Positions 12,601 through 24,600 of a DNA stretch of 36,488 nucleotides are shown one piece after another. The translations under genes were made by a program, and so were the position numbers. Under the pieces are notes generated by a model that worked only from the letters and a program-made list of their open reading frames with translations, searched no databases and had not been told where the DNA came from. The DNA comes from Apostichopus parvimensis (Eukaryota > Echinodermata > Holothuroidea > Aspidochirotida > Stichopodidae), in assembly GCA_000934455.1 (NCBI GenBank), contig KN883507.1, positions 1 through 36,488 of the forward strand, given 5' to 3'. The first letter of the stretch is position 1; each line of letters begins with the position of its first letter.

Positions 12601-15600
12601 TATCGTTTAAGGCCATGGCCTGCAGAACAGTATGGAAGTTAGTAGTGTTACACAGTGACTTGTTTTACCTATGTATGTGTTGTTTAATGCCATGGCCTGT
12701 AGGACATTATGGAAGTTAGTAGTGTTACACAGTGACTTCTTTTACCTATGTATGTATTGTTTAAGGCCATGGCCTGTAGGTGTTATGGTATTCATGTATT
12801 GTTCTGTCTACTGACCAGTAACAGTAACCTAAAGGTATGTACTGGTATGCAAAGTGTATAGATATAAAGTGTGAGGCAATTTTGAGAGAGCCTGAGAAAA
12901 AAAAAAACATACCGATGTGGAGTAAAGATTTCCGGACTGGTGTAGTAGAAGCTGCTTGTCAGGCCTTTGAAAATTTGCAATCTGTGCACATGAAGAACTT
13001 ACAGTCCATGGCCTATATACGGTCGGCTCTCTAACAGGGGTCAACCAGGAAGTTGAGCCTATAACTACAGTAAAAGTTAAAATTTTGATGAAATTCTATG
13101 TACATACAGAGAACTTTGAAAGCTAAGCAAATATTCCTAATGTATCAGGTTTCAAGGATAAATCAACAAGACAAATTATGATAGCTTTTTAAAAGATTTT
13201 GAAGAGCATCTGCCCAGATAATTATCACAGACCCTCTACCTTAATTCAGCTTCCTGGAGTACAGTTGAAGGTTTAAGCCAGTCACAATAGGTTACATTCA
13301 ATCAACCATTTCTCAAGTTAGGGGCCAGATATTGATATGGGGGTTTCAACTATGAGTCTGGAGTATTTTTCCTTTCAATATTTTTGCATTGTTTGTCATG
13401 AACAATTCATTTCAATCATTTTTCTGGTATGTGGAAGCCCTGACTCATTTTTACCTATACCCAACCATAACAGGCATCCATTTGATTTTATCACCAAAAC
13501 GTTTGACTGTGTGCAGCTTTAATAATAAGAAGCTGTCATGTAACTGAAAAATACATTTTTCTTGTCCCATATCTCCCTGGGCGCCATAATTGATGCCAGC
13601 CACCCACCCACCTAGGCTTGTGCGGTAGTCGGATTTTACACAACCGGTAGTGTTGCAACATGAATACCGGTATCGTAACTACAACCGGTATTTTCCTCAA
13701 CTTTCATCTATGGTTCAAAGCACTTAGTTACGAGACTCAATGTCATACATTCAATATGCATAGCCTACAGTACCGCTCACGTATAACTGGACATGTGTAC
13801 GCGCACAAAACCTGTTTAATTTCGCGCGAACAGCAAAGACACCAAGCAGGCGAAGCGTGCGAGCATATGGCGTGGGGTCTAGGGGCTTGACTTAGGGGCC
13901 CCGGCGGGGTGAAGGGGTGGGACCGGTTGTTGGGGTCCAGGCGCAAAGCCCCCTGAAAATGTTGATATATTTGCGTGGGCTGGTGATAACAAATTATCGC
14001 ATTTGCTGATGCAAAATTCTGACACTATTTCGAATTAACATTGTCACGAAACTAATGACAAACTTGAAAATGACAAGTTAAGAGTAGCTACATTAAGATG
14101 AAATGTTAAAAGATATTTTATCTTTCTTACAAGCTTTTAAAAGTTGAACTTACGAAACTTCCGATATCATGAAACAAACATCGATCGGCAATAATCCGTT
14201 TGTAATGTAAACTACCACACACTGAATACTAGCGTGTACAATACGCATAAACCAACTGCAGTGCAGTGGTATTATGTTGTGGTGTGACGTACTAAAAAGA
14301 CTACGGTACACGTGCAGCGCGTTTGGGTTACGTAAATATTGGCATTCTTCCAGAAAAGTTTCTCACAGGTGCATGTTAGACTAGACCACTGCCGCCATGT
14401 GTACATGTATAAGTAACAATCGGTACAAAGGTCAACTCGTGTAAGTTTGCTCTGCGGTCTTCCGTCGCATCCGAGAGCGCCGATACTTAACACTAAGCAC
14501 AGAGAAGTTGTAGAAATTGAAATATGTGTGATATTTATTTGTTTATTTAACATTAAGGGTAAACTCGGTTAGCGTAATGCTAATCTCCCCGAGGCCCTGA
14601 ACACAAAAGCTAAAAGTAGAATAAAAATAAAAGAGTCATAATAAGAACAATAAAGAATACAAACGTGAATAAAAAGATGGCAATGAATAGCTGAATCATC
14701 GAACAAATGAAACATCGAGGAAGGAAGAAAAGAAAATCGTTCGAACTGATGTCAAACTCATACGAAAGAAAACGCTTACTCAGTTTGCGTTAACATACCA
14801 ACAAAAAATATTCATGTGAAATTTTACTTTGGTTTTACCCCCCAGTCTTTTTTTTTTCTTCACAAAATCACAGTTAGTGTTTTGGCTTTAAGGTTACAAG
14901 TTAGCATGAATTTTAATTGTGCTAGCCTCAGAAGAGTCTAGCTTAAGAGTTAAGTTGTTCTTTACAGGACCTCGTTAATATGATAATATTTAATTTGGCG
15001 TACTAAATGCTCTGATATATTTAACAGTACATGATTTTGTTCAAGTTATAGATTTTTTGCCAAAAACGTAAACATTCGAACTTTCTCTGGCTGAAGTCTA
15101 CTTCTGTTTGGGGTAACAATGTCCCCAGCCGTACTAAAAAGTCGCTCAGATGAGGAACTTGATCCACAAATACACAAATATTTTTTGGCCAAGAGAGCAA
15201 GCCAAGGCAACTTGACTGCCTCTCCCTTCCACCACTCCAGTGGGTCGGCCTCCCATTGAATCGTATCGGTGGCAAGATATTTCCCAATCTCTCTCTTGAT
15301 TTTTTCCTCATTGGTTAGATCCGCAGATTGGCCACCAACACCACCAACTTGCCCCCGCCTTTTCGCCTTTTGCAGCATATCTCCAAACTTTCTTTTTCCT
15401 CCAACGTGATGACATTCCCCTTCACTGGGTTCCCCTGAAACTTCACTAAGAATAAAAGGGTTCTTGACTTTCTTTTCCATAAAACCTCTACATTCTGCAA
15501 TGATACAGTTCTTTGCTTCCAGTACTTCATCGTCGTCGAGGTATTCGATTTTATACCGCGGGTCTAGAAAACATGCTGTTTTCAATAAAGTGACAAAGTC

Positions 15601-18600
15601 TTTCCCTTCGTAGCGAGACCGGAAGTCCTCTAACATTCGTCGTTTCATGTCTTTTGTGAGTTGGGTGTCCCCTTCCTTTGCGGCAAAAATCTCTGCTTCA
15701 AAGAGAGCGAGTGTGGGAATGACTGAAGTAATAGTTACATGATTTTCCCCAGAAATCATGTCCGTAAACTTGGAGACCTGCTCTAGTGCGTTACAAATGC
15801 TTTCTAGGACATCTTTGTCCTGCCATGTTGGTAAGAGGTGGCTGGTCTTGGGGTCCATGGCCAGCACCCTTCTAACTGCCTCGTCATGGTCCAACAACCT
15901 TTTAATCATCTCGTACCGGGACCCCCAGCGTGTTACACTTTCCTGTGAAGATAAAGAAATAAAGGGAAATATAATTCAGATTGCGATTTTCAATTATTAA
16001 TATTATTTGGAATTTCTTTAATCATACTCCATTATTGAAGCGACAATTGAAAAACCAGGTTATAAATGAATGCCTGTATATCTGATCCGTTTTCAAATTG
16101 AATTGTTAAAAATCATATCCTTCGATATGTTGGAATGAAACAGCTAAGGCTTAGAGATCAAAGTGAAACTTTGTTATTTTCAACTTCCAAAACGTTATAT
16201 CATTTGGTAATAGTATAATTAAAGATGTGCATATTACTGGCCTGCTATAGATAAATTTAACTGTATAAGTATAATTAAATGTTTTATGACTAAATATTTA
16301 CAATGACACAATCAACAACTGCCACTGAAGTGACGCCGTCTCTGTATCAGGTTTATTTTTTAACAGATTAAAGTTATTTCATAGACCTCAAATACAGATG
16401 GTCTAAATTGACCTTCCATTTTTTTCGTAAGAAAAATGTTTTTTATTTTTCACGTTTGATTGATGGAGAATATGAAAGATGCACACTTCTTTATTAAATT
16501 GAATTATTTTAAACATTTTTCCAAAATATCTAAAACCAAAAATGATTTAGCTTATCATCCTCACCCAAATAATTTTTACCTTGCAAAAATATGATTCTAA
16601 AATGGAAAGTGTATACATACCGTTTTAAGTGACTGCAACTTCAGGCCAAGTTCTTCCTGAAATTTTGCGAGTTCCCTGCGCTTCTGCCAGCTATGAGAGA
16701 AGTGGCTTACTATGCTTTTGCACACCCCAACAGCTCTTGACACCCTGTTATCATCCTTCCAACTTTTGGTCACGGCAAGGTTTAAATTGTGTCCAAAACA
16801 TGATACATGGTTCACCCCCCATGCTGGTGACGGCGTTGACAATGTTCCCCGCATTGTCGGTGGTTATAGCGACAAGCTTTGTGATGGGGAGATCCCAGTC
16901 GCTCAAAACCTCCTTAAACACTTCAGCGAGATTGAGTGCTATATGGTCCTGTGGAACAAAAATTGTCTCTAAACACCGAGATTGAAGTTTCCAATTGGAG
17001 TCAATGTAGTGAGCTGTTAGGCTCATGTATGACTCCATTCTTCTGCTGGACCATAGATCGCTCGTTGCAGAAAAAAAGTCCATTTCTTTCCCTAGTTCCT
17101 CTTTAATTGCCTCTTTCGTTTTATTGTAAAGTTTGGGTATGGCCGTCTGGGTAAAATACTTTCGGCCAGGTAGTTCGTATCGCGGGTCAAATGCACGGAC
17201 CATTTCCTTGAACCCTCGCTTCTCTACGCTGTAGATCGGAAGTAAATCCTTTGCCAGACAAAAAGTTAATTTTTCCGTTAGCAGTTTCCATTTGGCATCT
17301 TCTCGCTTGTATTTGTTGAAAGATGTAATTGGGGTTTGTTGCAGTTTCGTTGTTTTTGCTGTACTCAGCTTTGGCTGGGCTGCTTTCTTTTCCCCTGCCC
17401 CTGTCTTCACCTTTTCAAACTCTTTTGGGTGACAACTCTCCAAGTGGCGAAACAAGTTCGATGTGTTGCCCCCCTTAGCCCAGTACTGAACTTTGCACAC
17501 TTTGCAGGTGACACGCTCTACATTTTCCGCTTTTCCATCAGGTCCTTTCTTGTATCCAAAATAAGTCCAAACTGCTGATTTCTTGTTAGCGGCCGGCAGC
17601 AACTCAATCTCTGAACTTTCGCTACCCCCCTCCACGTCCCCACTTGTATCCGCTTCCAAAACTTCAATATTTTCCGCCATAATTGCAAAATAACGCAAAA
17701 CTGAATGTTGAGCTTTTCCTTTGGATGTATATCTTATGCTAGTTAGAATCAAACTGATGCAGAAATAGGGCCCACATCAACCTTTTCCCAACAATTAATA
17801 GAACTTGTAACATCTTTTACAAACCTTTCATTCATGCCGAACACCAACAGGAAGTCTTTACATAAACTTTGCTCTCCATCTCCTACCTAAATAAAAACAA
17901 ATCTGCCTTTGTTGTTAGTGTAAGATTAAGATTGCACAGTGCACGCCATTCTTTTGGGTGTTAATGTTTTTGTTATAGCCACGCGATGTTGGTATACAAT
18001 CGTATTGTTACTTTCTTTGCATATGTTAACTTGCACTTGTTGTTGTAGTTGTATCATCTGTATGGCTTTGTATGCATATTGTATGCATCTCAGTTTTGTG
18101 GGATATTGTGTTAGTGTAATTGTGTTCTTTGGTAAATGTCTTAGCTGTATATTGTAAGGAGCTGAGGCTCGAGAAGTCTAAATTGGGTCTCAGTCGACGC
18201 ACATTGTCGTATGTAGTTAATGCATATGAGAAAGAGTTCCACGCCGTCTCAGTTTCGTGTTTAGTTGTGTACATATATTTTTAACTGTCTCGTACTACTA
18301 CGACAGGACCCACGTCGTAGCCGAATTAGCTGGTGATATGGCTAACGTTACAGTAGTACATGGGAAAATCAAGAGGAAATTGCTGTCTCACGTATCTATC
18401 GATTACAAAGTTTTGTTAAAAACAGACACAAAGACGATTTTACGTAATTCTCCCCAATCAATCCCCAATTTTTTAAATTTTTTTTCTCTCTCTTAACAAT
18501 CATCATTATTTATAAAATCTTCAGATAAAATCTGTTCGCCGTAACATTTAAGCTTCGTCCCTACGGGTACGATAACATTTGGTTTCTTCACCCTAAGATT

Positions 18601-21600
18601 CCTTGAATCTAAACTACTTTTCCAAAAAAAGACTTCTTTAAGTCACGCCCATGTTTCACTAAATCAGGTATGAAAAAGCCGTTTGAGTTTCCAAGAAGAA
18701 ATACTGTCACGTGAGGATTGGCTGTTTGGGTTAAAATGCTTATAAATATTCATATCATGCACTGGAAACTTTCCACTGATCGGTGTGGTGCATGCAATGT
18801 TATATGAACGAACTTCATACACTGTGCGCACAGCATTGTGTGTACCTGTACCGTAACCTAGGCTATACAAATATACAGTCCCGGACGCAAATGGATAGAA
18901 GCTGGATATACTACCTGCGGTTTTGGTTCAACATTTATGAAATAGTTATAATTATGATATCAAAATGAGGTGAAATGCATAAGGGTAAGATTTTGTACAT
19001 GGGAACATTCACAATCATCGTTTGAAGGAATAACAAATAACGAAAATTTCAGAATAACTTTAGTCCCGCAACGTGCTAAGCCAAGTAACGTTAGATATTT
19101 GATGTAGCCTAGGTCCAAATTACTACGTGAAAGTACGTTGATTCGTTAAATTATAGGTCTAGGTCAGTACGTAAATTGATAAGTATGTTAATCAAATAAG
19201 AACAGAGACACGAAAGGAATGTGTTTTCTTTTCTTTATTTCAAATAGTAACACGTAGATATTTTTATTATGTCCGGGATTCCCGGGAATGATACCGAAAC
19301 GAATGTAATAACCGGTTGTTTTCCCAATACCGGTAGTAGTTACACATTGCACTGTGATCGGGATTAGTCAATACCGGGATCGGGATACCGGGATTCACTT
19401 GACTACCGGGATCCCGCACAACCCTACACCCACCCCTGTCATCAGAGACACGGGTTCCCCATCAAAAATAAGGTTGAATCTTTGTAAAATGTTTGGATTT
19501 CTCTTGAGAAGTTCACCTTGCAAGAGCAGAAGTACAACAATTTAAAAACAAATGGCTGGCATGTCTAGTCTAGCTAATAGGCATGGCATTAGATCATTCT
19601 GTCAGAAGTGGCATAAACTAAAATATACAAAGATAAGGCTTATTTACTTCACTCCTCTCTTACCTGTCTCCTACAACACTAACGCACATTTCCTAGTCTA
19701 CCTAGACGCCACTGGTATAATTTTAGCACTGCGCCCCCGGTGACCTCTCCCATAGGTCACCGCGCACTCCCTCTTCCTTCCGAATTTACCATTCCGAAGG
19801 AAAACGCGTGTTTTTAGAGCTCCGTTTTCACGTACGCTAAACTGGATTTTCTTGCTGGAATTCTGCTTTTCACGAACAACGAAGGTTCTTATCAGAGTTT
19901 ACGACAGGATTCTCCAAGTTCTGCTAAGTATCCTTTTGTTTTCGGCGGTTTTTCTGCCTCATTTAACAACTAGGATCTCGCCTCATTTTGCATTACGGTA
20001 CCTCACACATGTATTAGTTGTGCGGATTTAATATTACTTTCTCCCGACTTATCCTCCTCCTATAGGAAGTTAGGATGTCTAAAGACGGGAGAACATCTAT
20101 TAAGTGTGCAACGTGCTCGCTATTCCGCCCCGGGCGTGCCTGGGACGAGCACGCACTATGCCCGCAGTGCAGATCTTGCTCTCGGCGGGAGCCCTGTTCC
20201 ATCTGCGTGACTTTCACGCAGGCTAATTGGAAAGAAACGGAAGCCTGGCTGGAAGCTAAGCGTCAACGGCTTCAGCTCCAGCTGGACCACCTTCCACCTA
20301 CGTCGCCGACTCCGGCTCTGGACCAAACTGCTCCGCAGTCCGCGGTCCGTGACAAACTTCCGGACGACACACCGCGAACCCCGCGGACCACCGATCCAGA
20401 GACAACCCCGAGATCCGAGAACCTCTCGAACCCTAAGGCTAAGGTCAAAGCAAAGACCTATAACAGAGCCAAGGGGAAAGCACCGAAAGCCAGCTCGGTT
20501 GCTAAGGGTAGGGCCGCTCCCACTGCGGGAGCCTCCGTTGTGCCCTCCGACCCTCAAGACCAGACAAACAGGTCTGCGTCAGTTCCGAAAGAACCGGGGA
20601 CACGTAGCCGCTCGCCAGTGCGTCGTCCGTCGTCAATTCCTGATGAGTCTTCACCGGACTCGGACACGGACTTTAGGAGAAAGAAACACCGTAAAGAAAG
20701 GTCTGCGGAGGCACCGCCACCGCCCACAGGACCTCCCTCCGCCCACTGTGCGTGGCTGCTCTCGCAGCTCACCTCAGTACTATCACCGCTGGTCCAACAC
20801 CTGACCCCCGCGACGATACAGCCGGTCCCAGACCGGGCGGAATCTATAACCGACATCCCTCCGGCAACACGGGAATATCCCGTCCATTTAGGCACCGTGC
20901 CTCCACGGGTCCCGAGGAATCTTTCCTCTATCGTTCCGGACCCCGATGCTTTGGAGGTTCAGGCCTCCGAAGCATTTTCTGAACTCGGAGACCGCCTCGA
21001 AGACTTCGAGGGCGATCGGTTCCCCGAAACAGAATCGGAAGAGGAGGTGGAACCGCGGGGTACTACCCTACCACCCGACCTCATCGCAAAAGTCGCGGAC
21101 ATTTTTAAACAACGGTTGGGGTTCGAGGACTCCCCAGCGGGACCCTCGGCCCCAAAATCATCGTCAAAACTGCGTTCAACAAATGAAACGCCAGAGGACG
21201 ATTCCACCTCCATCCCTGTGGACCCGCTCTGCTTCGAACGGGTTGAATTTCTGCAGAAGCAACGGAGGTGGACAGCCTTCCCTGCAAAGCAGGACAAAGC
21301 ACTCCGTGTGCCGGAGGACACTTGGAAGAATCTCTTCCATCCTCCTTCGATCCCTCGGGACGCAACGGACCGCCTTCAGGCGGAACAAGGTTTGACGGGT
21401 GGGAATTTTAAAGACCCACACCGTAAACGACTAGAGAATACACTTTTCGAGCTCGATCAATCATCCCGAGTTGGGATGAAATTTGCATCAACCTTCCTTC
21501 TGGCAGCTGAAGTCCTCATGCGACATCACCAGCAGCTGCCAGAAGACCCGGACCAAATTTCCGATCGCGAAGCCGCGCAGATACTGTGGCTCCTAGGCCC

Positions 21601-24600
21601 ACTGGCCAGGCTGATCTATGATCAATTCGCGAGAATCGCGATCCGCTCGGTAGAATCCCGCCGATGTAACGTACTGGCAGCAGTAAACTGGCCAGCGGGT
21701 GAATCGAAAGAGAAACTGGCGACCCTCCCCATCGTGGGAGAGGATCTTTTCGAAGGCCAGTTCGGCGAAACCCTCAAACAGGAATTCGAACGGCGAGAGA
21801 CGCTGTCAAAGTCGGGCTTCTCCCGCCCGGATACTCGCAGGGGTGATAGACAGTCACGCCCTTACAGACGCCCAGATCAATCTAGACCCCCAAGGGGTAG
21901 GGCACAACGTCCCGCTTACTGGAAGCGGGGCAGCGGCAACACCACCAAATCCTACAGAGGCGGGAGACCAGACAGGTCACCGAGACGCTCCCCTCGGGGG
22001 CAGAGGTACGGCCGACTCTCACGTGACGAGAGACCGCGACCGCGTCGAGACGATCAACCGCCTAGATCGTCGTTCGGGGCTCCAAGGCCCTAGGGATGCC
22101 CACCCTACCACGGTTACAGCGTACCCGGCGGTAGGGGGGAGACTCCGGTTATTCCAGAACGTCTGGAAAGAGATGGACCCGGGTCCGTGGGTCCTGGGGG
22201 TGATTACGAGGGGATACCCCATCGAGTTCTCTCGGACTCCCCCAGAGGGGGGAGGCGGAAAGGACACCCCAGTCCCCACCGACCCGGGCCAGAGAATCGC
22301 CCTCGAAAGCGAGCTCCATGCGCTAGTGACAAAGAGGGCAATAGTGGAGGCGACGGAAGGGGAGGGACCACTCTTCCGCTCGTCCTTCTTTCTAACGCCA
22401 AAAAAGGACGGGTCATGGCGACCAATCCTCAACCTAAAACCGTTGAACAAGGGCTTTGTCCGGCCAACTCACTTCCGCATGGAGACACTCGCGATAGTTT
22501 TACCGAACCTCGCGAAGGGAATGTGGGCGGCATCCGTCGACCTCAAAGACGCGTACCTCCACATCCCCGTCGAAGTCGCGTCACAAAACTTCCTAGCATT
22601 TTCTTACAAAGGAAGAACCTACAAGTTCGTGGCACTTCCCTTCGGCCTCTCGACCTCACCGCGAGTCTTCACACGAATAGCGGGCGCGGTGGTCCCAGAC
22701 CTACGCCGAAGCGGAGTGACCTTATATGCTTACCTCGACGACTGGCTCGTCACGGGGAGGTCGCACCAAGAGGCGCTTTTCAACCTAGGTCGCACAACAG
22801 AACGCCTCGAACAACTCGGTTGGGTGATCAACAGGGAAAAATCACATCTCATCCCGACCCAAACCATTCAGTTTCTGGGTGCGACTCTAGACTTCCACAC
22901 TGGTTGGGTGATACCGTCCTCAGAGCGGGTCACCAACACCCAACAAACAGTTCGCCGCCTACTCAACAGGCGGTCCTCCCCGGCCAGACTTTGGATGAGA
23001 GCCCTCGGCCTCATGGCCAGCCTTGTGGACGTAGTACCATTCTGCCGCCTCAGAATGCGACCTCTCCAAATACACCTACTAGAACACTACGACCCGGAGC
23101 GGGACGTACTCGACACGCGAGTACCCCTGAACGGGTTCGACACAGCCCACCTTTCTTGGTGGCTCACAAAAGAGAACTGGGTCCAGGGACGCCCCTTCCG
23201 AGAACAAAAGTCTCTAATCTCTATCTCCTCAGACGCTTCCTTACAGGGCTGGGGAGCGTGTCTGGACGACCTGACAATTTCGGGGGAGTGGGAGCCAACC
23301 TGGCAACAGGCCCACATCAACGCGCTCGAGATGGAGGCACTATCCAGAGCCCTCCACCACTTCGAGTGTCACCTTCGGGGCCACGCCGTAACAGCCTTCT
23401 GCGACAATACCACTGTAGTGGCCTATGTCAACAGGCAGGGGGGGACGAAGTCCCGATCACTGTGTGCCGCGACATGGGACCTCCTGCTCTGGTGCCGAGA
23501 CAAAGACATCTCTCTAAGAGCCTCGCACATTGCGGGGAGGGAAAACCTAACGGCAGACGCCCTGTCCAGGGGGGCCCAAACCCCAACGGAGTGGTCCCTA
23601 CGGGAAGGCACCTGCCGGAACTTGTTCCGCCTGTTCGGGACTCCGAACATCGACCTGTTTGCTTCGGCGACCAATGCCAAGCTCCCAGTTTTTTGCACTC
23701 GGACCTTCCACCCCAGGGCGTGGGCGTCGGACGCGTTCTCAATCAGCTGGGAGGGGATGGAGGCGTACGCCTTCCCCCCCCTCTGCCTCATACAGAAAGT
23801 GCTGCTCAAACTGAACCTATCCCGAACACGGCTACTACTAATCGCGCCCTACTGGCCGAGAAGACCGTGGTTTCCAATTCTTCTAGACCTACTAGCNNNN
23901 NNNNNNNNNNNNNNNNNNNNNNNNNNNNNNNNNNNNNNNNNNNNNNNNNNNNNNNNNNNNNNNNNNNNNNNNNNNNNNNNNNNNNNNNNNNNNNNNNNNN
24001 NNNNNNNNNNNNNNNNNNNNNNNNNNNNNNNNNNNNNNNNNNNNNNNNNNNNNNNNNNNNNNNNNNNNNNNNNNNNNNNNNNNNNNNNNNNNNNNNNNNN
24101 NNNNNNNNNNNNNNNNNNNNNNNNNNNNNNNNNNNNNNNNNNNNNNNNNNNNNNNNNNNNNNNNNNNNNNNNNNNNNNNNNNNNNNNNNNNNNNNNNNNN
24201 NNNNNNNNNNNNNNNNNNNNNNNNNNNNNNNNNNNNNNNNNNNNNNNNNNNNNNNNNNNNNNNNNNNNNNNNNNNNNNNNNNNNNNNNNNNNNNNNNNNN
24301 NNNNNNNNNNNNNNNNNNNNNNNNNNNNNNNNNNNNNNNNNNNNNNNNNNNNNNNNNNNNNNNNNNNNNNNNNNNNNNNNNGCATTGTCCACAGCAGAAG
24401 GGCACATCCGTTTTGACAGCCAAGGCGTGCGTCTGGTTCCGGACCCTAGGTTCCTCGCTAAGAACCAGACGCTCGCCTTCATACCAGGGGACATCTTCCT
24501 CCCGAAGCTGTCCCTGGCCTCCGACACAGCGGAGGACAAACTCTGGTGCCCGGTGAGGGCACTCAAATGGTACTTGCATAGGACAAAAGACCTGAGATCA

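Larger units (their letters stand above)
13613..19426 (-). mobile_element. Complete hAT DNA transposon (5.8 kb, BED-finger transposase)
   Basis: The left end is TAGGCTTGTGCGGTAGTC and the complement of the right end is TAGGGTTGTGCGGGATCC: imperfect inverted repeats with the first 13 bases differing at one position. Both ends abut an exact 8-bp duplication, CACCCACC. Subterminal regions contain repeated ACCGGTA or ATACCGG motifs (left 13635-13690; right 19305-19405). The interior encodes a hAT transposase on the - strand in two exons (17680-16621 and 15942-15046). About 1.7 kb of 5' leader and 1.4 kb of 3' non-coding sequence flank it. A 40-bp remnant of another transposon's end lies at 13768-13807. 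Confidence 0.93.

Noticed and set aside
9775-12800. CRISPR-like array of regularly spaced repeats
   Set aside because: Units are contiguous 77-bp tandem copies without distinct spacers, in an animal intron.
16629-16985. Forward-strand frames opposite the hAT transposase
   Set aside because: They are antisense shadows of the transposase; the - strand carries the conserved motifs.
20156-21421. Minus-strand frames opposite DIRS gag
   Set aside because: The G/C-rich gag sequence leaves long antisense frames; none has a recognisable domain.
21699-24416. A single 905-residue polyprotein reading through the N gap
   Set aside because: The part after 23896 is translated from unknown bases, and the last residues are in a different frame from the recombinase. 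Only 21699-23896 and 24382-24921 are supported.
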